64,000 nt of DNA from Streptomyces exfoliatus (GTDB lineage: Bacteria > Actinomycetota > Actinomycetes > Streptomycetales > Streptomycetaceae). Under the pieces are notes generated by a model, which was not told the origin of the DNA, did not search any database, and saw nothing but the letters and a program-made list of their open reading frames with translations. Position 1 is the first letter of the stretch. Each line of letters starts with the position of its first letter. The stretch lies in the NCBI RefSeq assembly GCF_000725545.1, contig NZ_JNZP01000017.1:124001-188000 (forward strand), read 5' to 3'. Below, piece after piece: positions 41,103-51,903 of this stretch. The translations under genes and the position numbers were made by a program.

Positions 41103-43751
41103 CTAACGTTCCGCTGACAGGCGCGAGAGACGCGCCGCCGCCCGCGCCGAACCCTCGGGAAAACCGGCCGCGTCGGCCGCCACGATCGCGCGTTCCAGCT
41201 GGTCAGCGGCCTCCTCAAGGCGACCGGTGCCCGCCAGCGCCTCGCCCCGGACGATCTGCAGCTGCGCCTGGACGACGACCGCGTCCGGTGCGACGAGTTC
41301 CCCGGCGCGAATCGTGTGGGCGAGCGCGGCCTCGTAGTCCTCCGCCTTCAGGCAGTGCCCCGCGAGGTGCTGGAGGGTGAGCGCCTGGGTGGAGGGATGG
41401 TTCGTGCGGTCGGCGAGCGACACCGCGTGGACCATGAGCAGCCCGGCGCGCTCGTGCTCCCCTGTGGAGTCCAGGACGGCCGCGTAGTTGACGTAGGCGA
41501 TGGCCTCGCTGACCGTGTCGCCGGCCCGGGCGGCCAGGCCGGGCGCCTTCTCCAGATGGACGAGCGCCTCGGCGTCCCGACCCTCCTCGTGCAGGATCCA
41601 GCCGAGCAGCGCGCGCACCCGCGACTGTGCGTCGAAGTCGCCCACGGCCTCGGCCGAGAGGAGCCCGGCCTCCAGGAGGGGCGTCCAGCCGTCCCCGATC
41701 CGCATGAGCATCAGCGGCCACTGCACCAGGGCGAGCCGCCAGGCCCGGTCGTGCAGGCCGAGGGCCGCCGCGGCGGCGACCGCGCCCTCCAGGGCGGGGC
41801 GCTCGGCCACGTACCAGTCGAGGGCCGCCGTCCTGTCCTCGAACTCCCGCGTGGCGGCGGGCCGCCGGGCGTCGGCGGGCAGCGAGTAGCAGGGCTGGGA
41901 GCCCGGCTCGGCGGCGGCGTCGGCGGCGAGGCCGGTGTAGAGGTAGTGGTCGAGGAGGCGGGGCAGGCCCTCGGGGTCGGCGTCCGGGGCGAGATGGCGG
42001 GCGTACAGGCGCACCAGGTCGTGCGGCGTCCAGCGGCCGGGCACCGCCTCGGTGAGCAGATGGGCGGCGGCGAGCCGGTCCAGGTCGACTGAGGCCTGCG
42101 TGGGAGACGTCCCGGCGAGCGCGCCCGCCGCGAACCGGTCCAGGTCGGAGCCGGTGTGCAGGCCGATGGCACGGAACAGCCGGGCCGCGGAGTCGGGCAG
42201 CTGCTGCACGGTGAGCCGGAGCGCCGCGGAGACGCCCCGGTCCTCGACGTCGAGCAGCAGGAGCCTGCCCTGTTCGTCGGCGAGTTCGCCGACCATCGCG
42301 TCGAGCGTCCACCCCGGCCGTTCGGCCAGGCGGGCCGCCGTCACGCGCAGCGCGAGCGGCAGTCCGTCGCAGAGCCCGGCGAGCCGGGCGGCGGCGGCCG
42401 GTTCGGCGGCGACCCGCGTCTCGCCGAGGACGGTGGTGAGCAGGGCCGCCGAATCGGCCGGCGGGAGGTGCCCGAGCGGGACCGGCCGGGCCGCGTCGGA
42501 GGCGATGAGGCCGCCGAGCCGGTCGCGGCTGGTGACGAGCGTGGTGCAGTGGTCGCCGCCGGGCAGCAGCGGCCTGACCTGCTCGGAGGAGCGGGCGTTG
42601 TCGAGGACGACGAGCAGCCGGCGGCCGGAGGTCAGCGAACGGAACAGCGCGCCGCGCGCCTCGACGGTCTCCGGGATCCGCTGCGGCGCGACGCCGAGCG
42701 CGAGCAGGAACTCACGCAGTACGGCGGCGGTCTCGGGCGCCGCGGTGTCGCTGAAGCCGCGCAGATCGGCGAAGATCCGCCCGTCGGGGTAGTCGGCGCG
42801 CCGCTCGTACGCCCAGTGCACGGCGAAGGCCGTCTTGCCGACACCGGCAGGGCCGGTGACGAGACAGACGGGACCGTCCCCGCCGAGGACCGCCCGGTCG
42901 AGCGCGGCGAGTTCGGCGCCGCGCCCGGTGAACCCGCGCGGCGCCCGCGGCAGCCCCTCGGGCGCGGGGAGCTGGGCGGCCGGGACGGCGGGGCGGGGCA
43001 CGGAGACCGGTCCGGCGGAGCGGAGCAGCGTCGCGTACGCCTCGCTGAGCGTCTCGCCGGGGTCGACGCCCAGCTCCTCGGCGAGCAGCCGCCGGGTGCG
43101 GTGGTACCAGTCGATCGCGTCCGACTGGCGGCCCGAACGGCCGAGGGCCAGCATCAGCGCGGCGGCGAGGGACTCCCGCAGCGGATGGGCGACGGCCTCG
43201 GTACGGAGGACGGCGGCGGCTCTCGCGTGCTCCCCGAGTTCCCCGTACGCCTCGGCCAGCGCCTCCACCGAGCCGAGCCGCATCTCCTCCAGGCCGCCGG
43301 CCGCCGCCTCGAGGGGCCTGCTGTGCACGGTTCCGGTGAGCGCGGGCCCCTGCCAGTACGACAGTGCCTCCCGCAGCATCCGGACCGCGTCGGCGGGCCG
43401 CCGCTGCACCTGGGCGAGCCCCACGAGCTCCTCGAACCGGTGCGCGTCCACCAGCGACTCGGGCATCCGCAGCACGTACGCCGAGCCCTGGGTGGCCAGC
43501 TCGACCCCGTACGCCTCCGCCCCGTGCTCGGCGAGCAGCGCCCGCAGCCGCGAGACGTGCCCCTGGAGCACGGTCTTGGCGTGGGTGGGCGGCTCCTCCT
43601 CCCACAGCGCGTCGATCAGCTGACCGACGTTGACGGCGCTGTTGGGCCGCAGCAGAAGCATGACGAGCAGGCTGGACCGCTTGGCGGGCCCCAAGGCTAC
43701 GTCCCCGTCCTCCGTCACCAGCGCGACGGAGCCGAGCAGCCGGAACTCCAC
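41103..43751 (-). CDS. AfsR/SARP family transcriptional activator with NB-ARC and TPR domains
   Basis: 882 residues from GTG 43751, with GGAGG ten bases upstream. Domains in order: OmpR-type winged helix (about 1-90, MEFRLLGSVALVTEDGDVAL), bacterial transcriptional activation domain (BTAD, about 95-240), NB-ARC ATPase (about 280-560; P-loop GPAGVGKT, RLLVVLDNARSSEQVRPLLPGG), then TPR-like helices to the end. This is the architecture of AfsR, a global regulator of secondary metabolism. No biosynthetic genes or an afsS-like gene are adjacent, so its targets are elsewhere. The decayed SNF2 gene reads towards its start. Confidence 0.93.
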   Translation of the reverse strand: MEFRLLGSVALVTEDGDVALGPAKRSSLLVMLLLRPNSAVNVGQLIDALWEEEPPTHAKTVLQGHVSRLRALLAEHGAEAYGVELATQGSAYVLRMPESLVDAHRFEELVGLAQVQRRPADAVRMLREALSYWQGPALTGTVHSRPLEAAAGGLEEMRLGSVEALAEAYGELGEHARAAAVLRTEAVAHPLRESLAAALMLALGRSGRQSDAIDWYHRTRRLLAEELGVDPGETLSEAYATLLRSAGPVSVPRPAVPAAQLPAPEGLPRAPRGFTGRGAELAALDRAVLGGDGPVCLVTGPAGVGKTAFAVHWAYERRADYPDGRIFADLRGFSDTAAPETAAVLREFLLALGVAPQRIPETVEARGALFRSLTSGRRLLVVLDNARSSEQVRPLLPGGDHCTTLVTSRDRLGGLIASDAARPVPLGHLPPADSAALLTTVLGETRVAAEPAAAARLAGLCDGLPLALRVTAARLAERPGWTLDAMVGELADEQGRLLLLDVEDRGVSAALRLTVQQLPDSAARLFRAIGLHTGSDLDRFAAGALAGTSPTQASVDLDRLAAAHLLTEAVPGRWTPHDLVRLYARHLAPDADPEGLPRLLDHYLYTGLAADAAAEPGSQPCYSLPADARRPAATREFEDRTAALDWYVAERPALEGAVAAAAALGLHDRAWRLALVQWPLMLMRIGDGWTPLLEAGLLSAEAVGDFDAQSRVRALLGWILHEEGRDAEALVHLEKAPGLAARAGDTVSEAIAYVNYAAVLDSTGEHERAGLLMVHAVSLADRTNHPSTQALTLQHLAGHCLKAEDYEAALAHTIRAGELVAPDAVVVQAQLQIVRGEALAGTGRLEEAADQLERAIVAADAAGFPEGSARAAARLSRLSAER

Positions 43752-43895
43752 CTGTCATACCTCCGGATCCCTCGCCCCCGTTTCCCCAACAGTCGAGGAT
43801 ACGTGGGGTGGAGGGGTCACCTGTGACGTGGAGTTCTCCGTACCGCCCGCACTGTCCGAATCACGACAGGACACCGCACGCCCCGCTCCTACAAG

Positions 43896-45677
43896 GGTCG
43901 GCTTGATCTGAGGTTCGCAGATGACGACCACGGACGCAGCCTGCATATTGAGGCCGGTGCCCCCCGCCTGGATCTGCGCCAGCAGTACCGCGGGCCCGGG
44001 CACCGCCGCAAAGTCGTCGACGACTTGCTGCCGTCGCACGGACGGGACTCCACCGGTGAGCGGACCGTGAACAGGCACACCGCCGGCGAGGGCCTCCCCC
44101 ACCATGCCCAGCACGTCCTTGAAGTAGGAAAAGACCACGGTCTTCTGCCCGTTCTCGCCGGCCTCCCGGACGATCTCGCCGAGCCGCCCCAGCTTGGCCG
44201 ACTTCTCGGGGCGCGTGTACGCGGCCCTGCGCATCGCCATGAAGTTGCCGGCGCGCACCGCCTCCCGGTAGGCCTCCTCGTCGGAGACGCTCAACTCCTC
44301 CCATTCATCGGTGCATGGGAGGGTGGGCAGCTCCGCCAGTACATCCCTCTGGTTGCGCCGTAGATAGACGGGTGCAAGGCCCTACGGAAGGCGACCGGGC
44401 CCATCGAGGCGTCCCTCTCCCTCAGAGATTCGGCAAGGCCGGGACGGAGCATCCGAATCAGGTTGCGGAACTCCCCGACCCGGTTCTCCATCGGGGTGCC
44501 GGTCATGAAGAGGGCGTGCTCACAGCGCTCCACCCACTGGGCGACCGCCTGGGCCCGCAGCGTCTTCGGGTTCTTCACCGAGTGCGCCTCGTCCACCACG
44601 AGCATCCCGACCTCGCCGCCACCCGGGGTGGGGAATCCGCGTAGCGCGTCGAAGGCGGTCACCCCGACCCCGCCCCGCCCCTTCCAGTCGGCGAACGCTT
44701 CATGGCGGTCGGGGCCATGCAGGAGCATGCACCGCAGCGTGCTGCGGGCCTCGACCTCGCGTACCCAGTTCACCAGGACGCTCGGCGGACAGACGACCAT
44801 GAAGTGGCTCTGTCCCTTGGTGGCCAGATGCGTCAGCGCCGCGATCGCCTGGATGGTCTTACCGAGCCCCATCTCGTCGCCGAGCACCACTTTGCGTTGA
44901 GCGAGGACGAACCTCGCACCGAAACTCCTGGTACCCGCGCAGTGAGACGCGCAGGCCGGAATCGTCGAGGCGCTGGCGCCGTACCCGCTCGGCGAGCTCG
45001 TCGGGCAGGAACCCCTGGGCAGCGCCCACGTCCGGCGCCCGACCGGGGATCTCGGCGAGCAGGCTGTAGTACTCGGCGGAGCGCAGCTCGAAGTCGACCC
45101 AGGCAAAGGAACATCCGGAACCGTCCAGCCGCCGGTCTGGCGTCGGCCAGCAGCGGACCGAGCCGTTGCGACAGGCCTTCGGCCATGCCGACCGCCCGTC
45201 GCCCGTCTGACCCGCCTCCACCAAGAGGTTCAGGGCAATGACGAGTGCGGTGGTCCGCGGCTCCGGCCGGTCCACATCGATGCGAACGGCAACGGCCTCG
45301 TGCACGGCCTCGGACAGGCGCTGGGCGGCCGCGAGGATCTGGTCTGCGGTCCGTTGACCGATCCCGGGAATCTGCCGCAAGCGGTAGGGGCCCGCTTCGA
45401 GCACGCGGCCGACCGTCCTCAGTCCGCTCCGCTCGATGCTCTCCAAGCGCAGCCGGCCCTCAGTGACCTGCTGGAGCCGGGCAACAGGGGTGGCATCGAG
45501 CTCCCACGCCACCGCCTCATCCTGGAGCGGCTTCAGCGCCTCCTGCACCGCCTCGACGGCCCTACCGTGATCACCGCACACCACCTGAGCCGCCGCATAC
45601 AACCGCGCCCCTTCGGCCACCGCCTCCCGCACATCCCGCCCCCCACGCCCCGCCCCTCTTTCCCGTGCCCAGCTCAA
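43896..45677 (-). pseudogene. Decayed SNF2/DEAD-box helicase gene
   Basis: Homology to a SNF2-family helicase runs through at least three frames. An N-terminal part has a helix-hairpin-helix (RLRQIPGIGQRTADQIL) and then the ATPase core: LRGYQEFGARF..., VLGDEMGLGKT (Walker A), VVDEAHSVKNP (DEAH-type Walker B), LFMTGTPMENR, and FSYFKDVLGM and IQAGGTGLNMQ in the C-lobe. Frame changes lie near 45190, 45110, 44923 (one extra base in a T run of the coding strand) and 44380 (one base missing). The protein breaks off after ICEPQIKPTL near 43896, before the conserved arginine-finger region. It cannot make a working enzyme. The flanking genes are intact. Confidence 0.85.
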
Positions 45678-45760
45678 GCGACCGGAGCGCGCCGGAACGT
45701 CTCCGTGGATTGAGCAGTACTACACCTCTCCATGACAGCCACGATCGCTAGGGTTGTCCC

Positions 45761-46342
45761 ATGACCGCACTGCCCGACTGGATGCGTCCGCCACGCGCGG
45801 AGGGCTGGTTCGCGGAGGACCTGGACCGCCTCCCCGAGGCGCCCCGCCACACCGAGCTCATCGACGGAGCACTCGTCTTCATGATGTCGCCCCAGCGTGC
45901 CTGGCACGGCCGCCTCGTCACCGCCCTGACCACCACACTCATGGCGCAGGCGCCGGCCGGCTTCGAGGTCGAACGGGAGATGACGATCCGCCTCGACGCC
46001 CGCAACCGCCCCGAGCCGGACCTCTTACTGACGGACCTGCCCTACGAACCCGACCGCACCTGGTACGCCCCGGAGAACGTGAAACTCGTCGTCGAGGCCG
46101 TCTCCCCCGAATCCGCCCACCGCGATCGCACCGTAAAGCTCCGCAAGTACGCCGAGGCCGGCATCCCGCACTACTGGTGCATCGAAGATGAGGACGGGGC
46201 ACCCGTCGTCCACGTCTATGAGCTCGACGAACCCACCGGCGCATACGCGCCCGCCGGCATCTTCCGCGGCACCCTCCAGCGCCCCGTGCCCTTCGAGATC
46301 AGCCTGGACCTCGACAGGCTCACACCGCCCCGAAGCAGCTGA
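45761..46342 (+). CDS. Uma2 family (DUF820) endonuclease-like protein
   Basis: 193 residues from ATG 45761. Belongs to the PD-(D/E)XK-like Uma2/DUF820 family: HTELIDGALVFMMSP (E-L-x-D/E-G), RPEPDLLL with the metal-binding Asp, and KLVVEAVSPES (E-x-S). It has the usual length. These proteins are often in many copies in actinomycetes and of unclear function. The gene contains a TTA leucine codon at 46025-46027 (codon 89), the only one I noticed in this window, so its translation would depend on bldA. It is divergent from the SNF2 pseudogene. Confidence 0.88.
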   Translation: MTALPDWMRPPRAEGWFAEDLDRLPEAPRHTELIDGALVFMMSPQRAWHGRLVTALTTTLMAQAPAGFEVEREMTIRLDARNRPEPDLLLTDLPYEPDRTWYAPENVKLVVEAVSPESAHRDRTVKLRKYAEAGIPHYWCIEDEDGAPVVHVYELDEPTGAYAPAGIFRGTLQRPVPFEISLDLDRLTPPRSS

Positions 46343-46374
46343 AAAGTCAGCACCGAGCCAGCACGGGAATGCGC

Positions 46375-46406
46375 AAGGGGTCGGACTCGACAGAGCCCGA
46401 CCCCTT
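46375..46406. terminator. Bidirectional terminator between Uma2 and ychF genes
   Basis: AAGGGGTCGG (46375-46384) pairs with CCGACCCCTT (46397-46406), with CTC/GAG pairing inside after one mismatch. It lies between convergent genes. Confidence 0.85.
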
Positions 46407-46453
46407 CTGTACTGCACATTCGATCAATCAGGTAACGCACAGTACGCACATGG

Positions 46454-47542
<1,089 letters not shown>

Positions 47543-47703
47543 GGTGGCGACTTCCTGAAGTGCGGATGGGGGGCCGATCCCCCAGTTTACGGGCGGCCCG
47601 AACCGGCCAGTGACGCCGACCTTCGGTCGTTCTCGGGGGCAAGGTCACCCAAAGGGCGTGTCCCGGACCCGGTTCCCGCCCCTTCCCGACCTACGTTGGT
47701 GGA

Positions 47704-48441
47704 GTGGAGCAGCACAGGACAAGTCAGCCGCAAGGCCGCCGACGGCCGCAAACCCCCGTCGCGCCGCCCGTGACGCCGCCCGGCGCGCTCGTCGAGGGCG
47801 CGGCCGTGTACCGCGTGACCGGCAGGGCCCGGCGGTTCCCCGGCGGCGCCCGCGTCGAGCGGGCCGGGACCGTGGGGCCCACGGGGAAGGCGGGCGGGCG
47901 GCCCGTGCCTCCCGTCGTCCTCGCGCTGCGGCGGCTTCCCTCGCCCCGGCTCACCGGGCTCGGCGCCGGGCTCTTCGCCTCCGCCGTCATGCTGACGCTC
48001 GGCTTCCTCGACCGGCTGCTGCTCGACGGCTCCCCCGTCGCGTACGGGCTGCTGTTCCTGCCGGTCAGCGCCCTGACCGCGCTGTGGGTCCGTACCGCCG
48101 ACCTCGTCACCGCCCCGATCGGCGTGCCCATCGCCTTCGCCGTCGGTGTCGTGCCCATCGCGGGCGGCTCCGGCGGCCTCGGCGGCCAGGCCATGGCGGT
48201 CGTGACCGCCCTCGCCGTGCACGCCGGCTGGCTGTACGGCGGCACCCTCGTCGCCGGGCTCATCGCGAGCGTACGGAAGGTGCGGGAGATGGGGCGGCGT
48301 CACGCCGTTCGGACGGCCCCCGGCCCGGATCCGGCCCCCGCCTCGGCTTCCTCGGCGGCCGGCGCGGCCGGTGAGGGGCCCCGTGGACGGGGCGGGGCGG
48401 GCGGGGCCGGCAGCGGCCCGCGCCGTCGTCCCGTGGGCTGA
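47704..48441 (+). CDS. DUF6542 membrane protein
   Basis: 245 residues from GTG 47704. A basic, Pro-rich N-terminus, then four or so membrane segments (TGLGAGLFASAVMLTLGFL, AYGLLFLPVSALTALWV, APIGVPIAFAVGVVPIA, AMAVVTALAVHAGWLYGG), and a Gly/Ala/Arg-rich cytoplasmic tail. The arrangement next to ychF, ispH and xseA is typical of Streptomyces genomes. Function unknown; no catalytic motif. It is convergent with the polyphosphate glucokinase gene. Confidence 0.8.
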   Translation: MEQHRTSQPQGRRRPQTPVAPPVTPPGALVEGAAVYRVTGRARRFPGGARVERAGTVGPTGKAGGRPVPPVVLALRRLPSPRLTGLGAGLFASAVMLTLGFLDRLLLDGSPVAYGLLFLPVSALTALWVRTADLVTAPIGVPIAFAVGVVPIAGGSGGLGGQAMAVVTALAVHAGWLYGGTLVAGLIASVRKVREMGRRHAVRTAPGPDPAPASASSAAGAAGEGPRGRGGAGGAGSGPRRRPVG

Positions 48442-48519
48442 TCGGAACCGGTCGGGTCCGGTCACCGGCTGCCGTCGCCCCGGCTGCCGTCGCCCGCCCC
48501 TCTCACGTACGCGCCGCCC

Positions 48520-49272
48520 TCACGCCCCCGCCCTCCCCGCCGCCGCCATCCCCGCCCCCACGATGCCCGCGTTGTTCTGCAGTTCCGCCGGGACGATCTC
48601 CGCCCGGATGCCCTCGATCAGCGGCAGGAACCTGTCGGCCTTCCGGCTCACCCCGCCGCCGATGATGAACAGCTCGGGCGAGAACAGCATCTCGACGTGC
48701 GCGAGGTACTTCCGCACGCGGCGCGTCGCCCAGTGTTCCCAGCTGAGGTCCTCGTCCTCCTTGGCCTTCGTCGACGCCCTGGTCTCCGCGTCGTGGCCCT
48801 TGAGTTCCAGGTGGCCCAGCTCCGTGTTGGGGACGAGGCGGCCGTCGACGAAGACGGCCGAGCCGATGCCGGTGCCGAGGGTCAGCAGGATCACGGTGCC
48901 CTTGCGGCCGCGGCCCGCTCCGAAGGTCATCTCGGCGATCCCGGCCGCGTCCGCGTCGTTCAGCACGGTCACCGGGAGGCCGCCGAGGCGGGCGCCGATG
49001 AGCGTGCCGGCGTCGACCCCGATCCAGGACCGGTCGACGTTCGCGGCCGTACGGATCGTGGAGCCCGTGACCACGCCGGGGAAGGTCACCCCCACCGGGC
49101 CCGTCCAGCCGAAGTGCTCCACCACCTCCGCGACACAGCCCGCCACACCGTCGGGTGTGGCGGGCTGCGGGGTCAGCACCTTGTGGCGCTCCTCGGTGAG
49201 CGCGCCGCGCTCCAGGTCCACAGGGGCGCCCTTGATGCCCGAGCCGCCGATGTCCACTCCGAAGACGTTCAT
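48520..49272 (-). CDS. ppgK: Polyphosphate glucokinase
   Basis: Phosphorylates glucose with polyphosphate (or ATP) as donor; ROK family, cytoplasmic. 250 residues from ATG 49272 with GGGG upstream; GTG 49281 in frame is an alternative. Phosphate-binding loop FGVDIGGSGIKGAPVD at the N-terminus; sugar-binding VLNDADAAGIAE with the catalytic Asp; second phosphate loop TLGTGIGSAVFVDG; the polyphosphate-specific C-terminal segment WEHWATRRVRKYLAHVE. Length fits the family. It lies 30 bp downstream of ispH on the same strand and may be cotranscribed. Confidence 0.95.
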   Translation of the reverse strand: MNVFGVDIGGSGIKGAPVDLERGALTEERHKVLTPQPATPDGVAGCVAEVVEHFGWTGPVGVTFPGVVTGSTIRTAANVDRSWIGVDAGTLIGARLGGLPVTVLNDADAAGIAEMTFGAGRGRKGTVILLTLGTGIGSAVFVDGRLVPNTELGHLELKGHDAETRASTKAKEDEDLSWEHWATRRVRKYLAHVEMLFSPELFIIGGGVSRKADRFLPLIEGIRAEIVPAELQNNAGIVGAGMAAAGRAGA

Positions 49273-49302
49273 GGACCCCACGGTAAGGGCTGGGGCGCGG
49301 TG

Positions 49303-50337
49303 TTACTCCTTGACCGGCCCGGCCGCGAGGAGCTTCGCCGCCTCGGCCCGCAGGTCCTTGTTGCGGAGCTCCTTGGGCAGCGAGAAGGTGAGCGACTCGT
49401 CGGCGGTCTTGACGATCTCCACGTCGGCGTAACCGCGCTCGGAGAGCCACTCCAGGACCTCCTGCACCAGGATGTCCGGGACGGAGGCGCCGGAGGAGAG
49501 GCCGACGCTGGTGACGCCCTCCAGCCAGGCCTCGTCGATCTCGCTCGCGAAGTCGACGAGGTACGCGGCGGGGACGCCGGCCTGCTTGGCGACCTCGACC
49601 ATGCGGATCGAGTTCGAGGAGTTCTTCGAGCCGACGACGATGACCAGCTCGGCCTGACCGGCGAGCTCCTTGATCGCGATCTGACGGTTCTGCGTGGCGT
49701 AGCAGATGTCGTCGGACGGCGGGGAGATCAGCTGCGGGAACTTCTCCTTCAGCGCGTCGACCGTCTCCATCGTCTCGTCGACGGACAGCGTGGTCTGGGA
49801 GAGCCAGACGACCCTGGACGGGTCGCGGACCTCGATCTTGGCGACGTCGCCCGGGCCGTCGACGAGCTGGATGTGGTCGGGGGCCTCGCCGGAGGTGCCG
49901 ATGACCTCCTCGTGGCCCTCGTGGCCGATGAGGAGGATGTCGAAGTCCTCGTTGGCGAAGCGGACCGCTTCCTTGTGGACCTTGGTGACGAGCGGGCAGG
50001 TGGCGTCGATCGTCTTGAGTTGGCCCTGGCGGGCCTCCTCGTGGACGGTCGGAGCGACGCCGTGGGCGGAGAACATCACGATGTTGCCCGGCGGCACCTC
50101 GGTCGCCTGGTCGACGAAGATGGCGCCCTTCCGCTCCAGGGTCTGGACGACGTACTTGTTGTGGACGATCTCGTGCCGGACGTAGATCGGCGCCCCGTAC
50201 TGCTCCAGGGCCTTCTCCACCGCGATCACGGCACGGTCCACGCCCGCGCAGTAGCCGCGGGGGGCGGCGAGCAGGACACGCTTCGGACGGTTCGTCGCGG
50301 GGGCGGACTCGGGCGTCGGCGCGGGCATCGCAGTCAT
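49303..50337 (-). CDS. ispH: 4-hydroxy-3-methylbut-2-enyl diphosphate reductase
   Basis: Last enzyme of the MEP isoprenoid pathway; reduces HMBPP to IPP and DMAPP with a [4Fe-4S] cluster. 344 residues from ATG 50337. The three cluster cysteines are Cys30 ([12 protein letters not shown]), Cys114 ([11 protein letters not shown]) and Cys212 ([10 protein letters not shown]). Substrate histidines are in HEIVHN and SAHGV, and in [11 protein letters not shown]; the Glu and Thr catalytic region follows. GSKNSSNS and GLSSGASVP mark the C-terminal domain. All key residues present. Confidence 0.97.
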   Translation of the reverse strand: MTAMPAPTPESAPATNRPKRVLLAAPRGYCAGVDRAVIAVEKALEQYGAPIYVRHEIVHNKYVVQTLERKGAIFVDQATEVPPGNIVMFSAHGVAPTVHEEARQGQLKTIDATCPLVTKVHKEAVRFANEDFDILLIGHEGHEEVIGTSGEAPDHIQLVDGPGDVAKIEVRDPSRVVWLSQTTLSVDETMETVDALKEKFPQLISPPSDDICYATQNRQIAIKELAGQAELVIVVGSKNSSNSIRMVEVAKQAGVPAAYLVDFASEIDEAWLEGVTSVGLSSGASVPDILVQEVLEWLSERGYADVEIVKTADESLTFSLPKELRNKDLRAEAAKLLAAGPVKE

Positions 50338-50400
50338 GGGTCCCATCGTAAGGCCGCGTCGGTGAGCGGTTTGATCGGCGCCTTGGCCGAAACTGTCGCC

Positions 50401-51762
50401 ATGGCCGAGGAATCACAGGTGGCGGGGCGCGAGGACCACACGGGACTCCGACGGAATCTAGGGTTCCGGGACCTGGTCGTCTACGGGCTGCTCTTCATCG
50501 CGCCCATGGCGCCGGTCGGGGTCTTCGGGACGCTGGACGCCAAGTCCGGCGGCGCGGTCGCACTCGTGTACGTCGTGGCCACCGTCGCCATGGCGTTCAC
50601 GGCCTTCAGTTACGCGCAGATGGTGCGGGTCGCTCCGCAGGCCGGCTCCGTCTTCACGTACGCCCGCAAGGGCCTCGGGGAAGGGCCGGGATTCATCGCG
50701 GGCTGGATGGCGATGCTCGACTACCTGCTGATCCCCGCCGTCGCGTACCTCTTCGCGGGCATCGCGATGGAGGCGCTGGTCCCGGAGGTGGACCGGTGGG
50801 TGTGGACCGGGATCGCCGTCGTCGTCACCACCCTGCTGAACCTCTGGGGCGTACGGGCGGCCGCCCGGGTCGGTTTCGCGGTGCTCGCGATGGAGATCGT
50901 CGTCCTGCTGGTCTTCGTCGTCTCCGCCGTGGTGGTGCTCGTACGGGACGGGGCACGGCGCGACTGGTGGTCGCCGCTCACCGGCGACGTCTCGTTCTCG
51001 CTGGCCGCCGTGCTGGGCGCGGTGTCCGTGGCCGTCCTCTCCTACCTGGGCTTCGACGCCATCGCCTCCTTCGCCGAGGAGGTCACGGGCGGCTCGGCGA
51101 AGGTGGCGCGGGCGGTGCTGTTCTGCCTGGCCCTGGCGGGCGTCCTCTTCGTGGCGCAGTCCTGGCTGGTCGCGCTCCTCGAACCGGTCTCCTCGGCCGA
51201 ACTCGCCGCTGATCCCGGAAAGCAGGGCTCCGCCTTCTACGACGCCGTGGACGTCTCGGTCGGCGGCTGGCTGCACGACCTCGTGGCCGTCTCCAAGGCG
51301 ATCGGCGCGGCCTTCGCGGCGCTCGCGGGGCAGGCGGCCGGCGGCCGGCTGCTGTTCGCGATGGGCCGCGACCGGCGCCTGCCGCACGCGCTCGCCCGGA
51401 CGGACGCGGGCGTGCCGCGGGTGGCGCTGCTCGTGGCGGCGACGGTCACGATGGTGGCGGCGGTGTGGGCGGCCCGCCGGGACGACGGCCTCGACCACCT
51501 GGTGTCGGTGGTCGACGTCGGCGCGCTGACGGCCTTCGTCCTGCTGCACGCGAGCGTGGTGGGCTGGTTCGCGGTACGGAGGGCGGAGGGCGAGCCGAAC
51601 TGGCTGAAGCACGTCGTCCTTCCCGTCGTGGGGGCGGCGATCCTGATCGCGGTCATCGTCGAGGCCTCGCCCGAGGCCCAGCTCGTGGGCGTGGTGTGGC
51701 TGGGCGTGGGCCTGGTCGTCCTGGCCGTCCAGGGAGCGACGCGGACGCCGGCGGGGCGCTGA
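50401..51762 (+). CDS. APC family amino acid permease
   Basis: Amino-acid/polyamine transporter of the inner membrane, about 453 residues from ATG 50401; an in-frame GTG at 50362 with AAGG upstream is an alternative start. About 12 membrane segments; the first ([19 protein letters not shown]) and the helix [20 protein letters not shown] carry APC signatures, as does [13 protein letters not shown]. Divergent from ispH. Substrate cannot be told. It precedes xseA by 141 bp, which probably has its own promoter. Confidence 0.93.
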   Translation: MAEESQVAGREDHTGLRRNLGFRDLVVYGLLFIAPMAPVGVFGTLDAKSGGAVALVYVVATVAMAFTAFSYAQMVRVAPQAGSVFTYARKGLGEGPGFIAGWMAMLDYLLIPAVAYLFAGIAMEALVPEVDRWVWTGIAVVVTTLLNLWGVRAAARVGFAVLAMEIVVLLVFVVSAVVVLVRDGARRDWWSPLTGDVSFSLAAVLGAVSVAVLSYLGFDAIASFAEEVTGGSAKVARAVLFCLALAGVLFVAQSWLVALLEPVSSAELAADPGKQGSAFYDAVDVSVGGWLHDLVAVSKAIGAAFAALAGQAAGGRLLFAMGRDRRLPHALARTDAGVPRVALLVAATVTMVAAVWAARRDDGLDHLVSVVDVGALTAFVLLHASVVGWFAVRRAEGEPNWLKHVVLPVVGAAILIAVIVEASPEAQLVGVVWLGVGLVVLAVQGATRTPAGR

Positions 51763-51903
51763 CGTCGCCGTACCGCGCCTGCCGGTGCCGCGAGACGGGC
51801 GGCTCGTCTCGTGCTCGACGCGCGCCTACCGGGTGCCGCCCGCCGCGCGGCGCGGCCTCCGCGCGCCCCTGACGTTGTCGTACCGCCCGGTTACGCTCGG
51901 TCC

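Noticed and set aside
41103..43751. AfsR-like SARP as sign of a biosynthetic gene cluster
   Set aside because: No polyketide, peptide or terpene synthase or tailoring genes are nearby.
43755..44294. Separate 179-residue protein at the end of the SNF2 region
   Set aside because: It is the C-lobe fragment of the broken helicase. Its last 55 residues are unrelated read-through after the truncation.
48697..50400. N-terminal extension of the APC permease frame
   Set aside because: It runs antisense through ispH and ppgK and has shadow composition. The permease proper begins at 50401 or 50362.
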